Source of the DNA: Minicystis rosea
Lineage (GTDB): Bacteria > Myxococcota_A > Polyangia > Polyangiales > Polyangiaceae
Assembly (NCBI GenBank): GCA_001931535.1
Contig: CP016211.1
Location: 11,640,377 to 11,704,376 of the forward strand
DNA: 64,000 nt
Direction: 5' to 3'
Positions 61,687-64,000 of this stretch are shown one piece after another. The notes below the pieces were generated by a model. It saw only the letters and a program-made list of their open reading frames with translations. It did not search any database and had not been told where the DNA came from. A program made the translations under genes and the position numbers. How positions within the stretch are numbered: the stretch's first letter is position 1; each line of letters starts with the position of its first letter.

Positions 61687-64000
61687 ATGGCGCTCCTCTC
61701 CGGTCCTCTCTCGCCAGCGTGGATGGTTGGTCGTCTGTACGAGCGGCTCCTCCGCGAGATCCCCGTCGACGATGCTTGGGTGCGCACCGTGGAGCAGGCG
61801 GCCAAGCGCGGCGCGGTGGTGCACCTCGTGCGCAACGTCTCGCTCCTCGATCTCTTGGCGCTCGATCACCTCACGCGGCGCTTCGGCCTGCCGCGCATCG
61901 GCTTCGCCAACGAGCTCGGCGCGTGGCTCGGGCCGGATCTCCTGCGCGGGGCTACGCCCGAGCGGCTGCGCGAGATCGTGAAGTCGGGCGGGTCGGCGCT
62001 GCTCTTCATGAAGCGTCCGCCGAGCGTGCTCTCGCGCGTGGGCGCCGCGCATCGCGGCCGCACCGAAGGGAGCGAGCTCGTGCGCGTGCTGGTCGAGCAG
62101 CAGCGGGCCATGGCCGGTGAGATCGTGCTCGTGCCGCAAACCCTGTTGTGGACGCAGCGGCCCGAGCGGCTCGGGTTCTCGCTGGTCGACACCATCTTCG
62201 GATCGGCGGATTTCCCGGGCGAAATGCGGGCCGCGGGGCAGCTCCTCTTCAATTACAAGAACTCGGTGGTGCGCGCCGGCGAGCCGGTGAGCGTGCGCGA
62301 GTTCCTCGCCACCGAAGGCTCGGACGACGACGCCGTGGCTTCACGGCGGCTCACCTATGCGCTCCTCCGCAAGGTGGAGCGCGAGCGGCGCGCGGTGCTC
62401 GGGCCGGTGCAGAAGCCGACCGATCGCGTCCGTGAAGAGGTGCTGCGCAGCCCCAAGCTCCAAGCGACGCTCCGCGATCTGGCGGGCCCCGACGAGAAGG
62501 CGCGCGCGCTCCTCGAAGACAAAGCGCGGCGCATGCTGCGCGAGCTGATGACGACGCCCGATCCCAACCTCCTCCGCGGTTTGGAGACCGTGGCCGAGAC
62601 ATTGGCCGAGCAGGTGTATGCGGGCGTCGACGTCGACAAGGCCGGCTTCGAGCGGGTGCGCGAGGCGGCGAAGCGCGGGACGGTGGTGCTCCTGCCCAGC
62701 CACAAGAGCCATGTCGACTATCTCCTGCTCTCGCTCGTGATGCGCAAGAACGGGCTCGCCGTGCCCATGATCGCGGCCGGCGACAACCTCGACTTCTTCC
62801 CCCTCGGGCCCATCTTCCGCCGCGCCGGCGCGTTCTTCATCCGGCGGAGCTTCCGCGGCGATCGGCTCTACACCGCGGTCGTCGACGCTTACATCCGCCG
62901 GCTCATGCGCGATGGATTCTTCATCGAGTTCTTCCTCGAAGGCGGCCGCTCGCGCACCGGCAAGCTGCTCCCGCCCAAGCTCGGTCTCCTCAACATGGTG
63001 GTGGAGGCGGGGCTCACGCTGGAGGGACGCACGGTCTCCTTCGTTCCGGTGAGCATCGGTTACGAGCGCATGATGGAGGAGGGGGCTTATGCGCGCGAGC
63101 TCTCCGGCGCGCAAAAGCGCAAGGAGGACGCGGCCGGCCTGCTCAAGGTGGGCGCGGTGCTGCGCGAGAAATATGGGCGCACCAACGTGCAGTTCGGCCA
63201 AGTGATCGAGCTCGCCGAGATGCGCAGGCTGGTGGCCGACGAGGCCGCGGGGCCGCTGCCGCCGCCCAAGCGGCGCGCGCTCGTGAACCGCCTCGGGCAT
63301 CGGGTGATGAGCGAGATCAACCGGGTCACCGCGGTGACGCCGGGCTCGCTCGTGGCCATGGTGCTCCTCTGCCACGGCCGGCGCGGCCTGCCGCACGCGG
63401 AGCTCATCGATCATTGCCGGCGTTTGGTGAAGCTGGTTCATCGCTTCGGCGCGCGCACCACGCCTTCGCTCACGCGCGGCCACGCGGAGGGCGGCGTGGT
63501 CGACATGCGCGAGAGCGCCATCCGCGAGGCCGCCCAGCTCTACGTGCGCGGCGACCTCGTGGTGCAGCACGTGCCCGGCGACACGCTCACGCGCACCGCC
63601 AAGAAGCGCGCGCAGATCTACACCGGCGACGACGTCATCTACACCGTGCCCGACGAAGCGCGGCTGATGCTCGACATCTCCAAGAACATCATCGTCCACC
63701 TCTTCGTCGATCGCGCGCTCGTGAGCGTGGCGCTGCTCGCGCCGCCCGGCCCGCCCGCGTCGCGCGCGGCGGTGCGCGAGCGGGTCCAGTCGCTCTCTCG
63801 CCTGTTCAAGCTCGAGTTCATGTTCCGCGCCGACGCCTCGTTCGATCGCATCTTCGCCGACACCGTGGGCGACATGCTGGCGCAGGGCGAGCTCGCCGAA
63901 GGCAGCGGCGACACGCTCGCCTTCGGCCCCGGTCACGACGGCCTCGACGGTCGCGGTTGGGTGACGTTCTACGCCGCGGTCGTGCGCAGCTTCCTCGAGA
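61687..64000 (+). CDS. plsB: Glycerol-3-phosphate acyltransferase (PlsB-type), cut by window end
   Basis: At least 771 codons, open to the last base. The acyltransferase motifs are VVLLPSHKSHVDYLLLSLV (H-x4-D catalytic block), GAFFIRRSFRGDRLY, FFIEFFLEGGRSRTGKLLPP (substrate-binding E-G-G-R-S) and VSFVPVSIGYERMMEEG. This order is that of PlsB, which acylates position 1 of glycerol-3-phosphate at the inner membrane to begin phospholipid synthesis. About 330 residues precede the first motif, as in E. coli PlsB (807 residues). The ATG at 61687 gives MALLSGPLSPAWMVGRLYER; upstream sequence does not look coding. It follows the M28 gene by 103 bases. Confidence 0.92.
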   Translation, partial: MALLSGPLSPAWMVGRLYERLLREIPVDDAWVRTVEQAAKRGAVVHLVRNVSLLDLLALDHLTRRFGLPRIGFANELGAWLGPDLLRGATPERLREIVKSGGSALLFMKRPPSVLSRVGAAHRGRTEGSELVRVLVEQQRAMAGEIVLVPQTLLWTQRPERLGFSLVDTIFGSADFPGEMRAAGQLLFNYKNSVVRAGEPVSVREFLATEGSDDDAVASRRLTYALLRKVERERRAVLGPVQKPTDRVREEVLRSPKLQATLRDLAGPDEKARALLEDKARRMLRELMTTPDPNLLRGLETVAETLAEQVYAGVDVDKAGFERVREAAKRGTVVLLPSHKSHVDYLLLSLVMRKNGLAVPMIAAGDNLDFFPLGPIFRRAGAFFIRRSFRGDRLYTAVVDAYIRRLMRDGFFIEFFLEGGRSRTGKLLPPKLGLLNMVVEAGLTLEGRTVSFVPVSIGYERMMEEGAYARELSGAQKRKEDAAGLLKVGAVLREKYGRTNVQFGQVIELAEMRRLVADEAAGPLPPPKRRALVNRLGHRVMSEINRVTAVTPGSLVAMVLLCHGRRGLPHAELIDHCRRLVKLVHRFGARTTPSLTRGHAEGGVVDMRESAIREAAQLYVRGDLVVQHVPGDTLTRTAKKRAQIYTGDDVIYTVPDEARLMLDISKNIIVHLFVDRALVSVALLAPPGPPASRAAVRERVQSLSRLFKLEFMFRADASFDRIFADTVGDMLAQGELAEGSGDTLAFGPGHDGLDGRGWVTFYAAVVRSFLE

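Overview
The window is a 64 kb piece of a high-GC bacterial chromosome. The gene content suggests a myxobacterium of the Sorangiineae/Polyangiales type. This is inferred from transmembrane Ser/Thr protein kinases, an FHA protein, a Roadblock/LC7 protein, a stand-alone Fis-type helix-turn-helix protein, orphan histidine kinases, many lipoproteins, and Cys-rich repeats of the CCsGtCsnGtCG kind. There is no rRNA, no intact tRNA, no CRISPR array and no transposase. Because of the high GC, nearly every gene has long open shadow frames on other strands; these were discarded.

Layout. 0.1-10 kb: FHA protein, a lipoprotein ABC-type substrate-binding protein, a GNAT acetyltransferase coupled to a transmembrane Ser/Thr kinase, then glnB (PII) and glnA (type I glutamine synthetase) with a double terminator, followed by a second, tail-anchored Ser/Thr kinase. 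10-16 kb: a GT39/ArnT-like glycosyltransferase, a nucleoside-phosphorylase/TPR fusion, a cluster of hairpins and a polytopic His-containing membrane protein. 16.5-27 kb: accessory-looking region with a Fis-type regulator preceded by a large inverted repeat, a MEDS-domain protein, a Trp/Gly-tailed small lipoprotein, two histidine kinases, a 158-bp element bounded by 19-bp inverted repeats, a metzincin lipoprotein, a two-gene unit with a Cys-rich bacteriocin-like precursor, and a membrane-bound alpha/beta hydrolase. 27-36 kb: hydrolases and peptidases (LCAT-like lipase, secreted esterase, paired M16 peptidases, divergent M1 aminopeptidase). 36-38 kb: a complete CarH-like B12 photoreceptor regulator downstream of an SPFH/slipin gene, then an 850-bp gene-free stretch holding a tRNA-like T-arm.

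38.7-44.6 kb is the most coherent cluster. Six translationally coupled genes encode myo-inositol-1-phosphate synthase, a Gfo/Idh/MocA dehydrogenase, a CDP-alcohol phosphatidyltransferase, a GtrA-like membrane protein, a class III aminotransferase and a PAP2/Aur1-like enzyme. They end at a strong hairpin. The inferred role is synthesis of phosphatidylinositol and transfer of the (possibly modified) phospho-cyclitol headgroup, perhaps to ceramide.

44.7-54 kb: a fused homocysteine methyltransferase/methylenetetrahydrofolate reductase with a HEAT-like partner, a dienelactone hydrolase, a circularly permuted ATP-grasp protein, a thioredoxin-reductase-like flavoprotein, an AraC regulator and two membrane-anchored proteins of unknown role. 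54.4-56.4 kb: a lipoprotein with about 18 tandem knottin-like repeats, followed by palindromic repeats. 56.7-59.6 kb: a four-gene signalling operon (soluble histidine kinase, Roadblock protein, diiron-type metallo-beta-lactamase-fold sensor, response regulator). 60-64 kb: a TetR regulator divergent from an M28 peptidase across a shared operator, and the start of a PlsB-type glycerol-3-phosphate acyltransferase cut by the window end.
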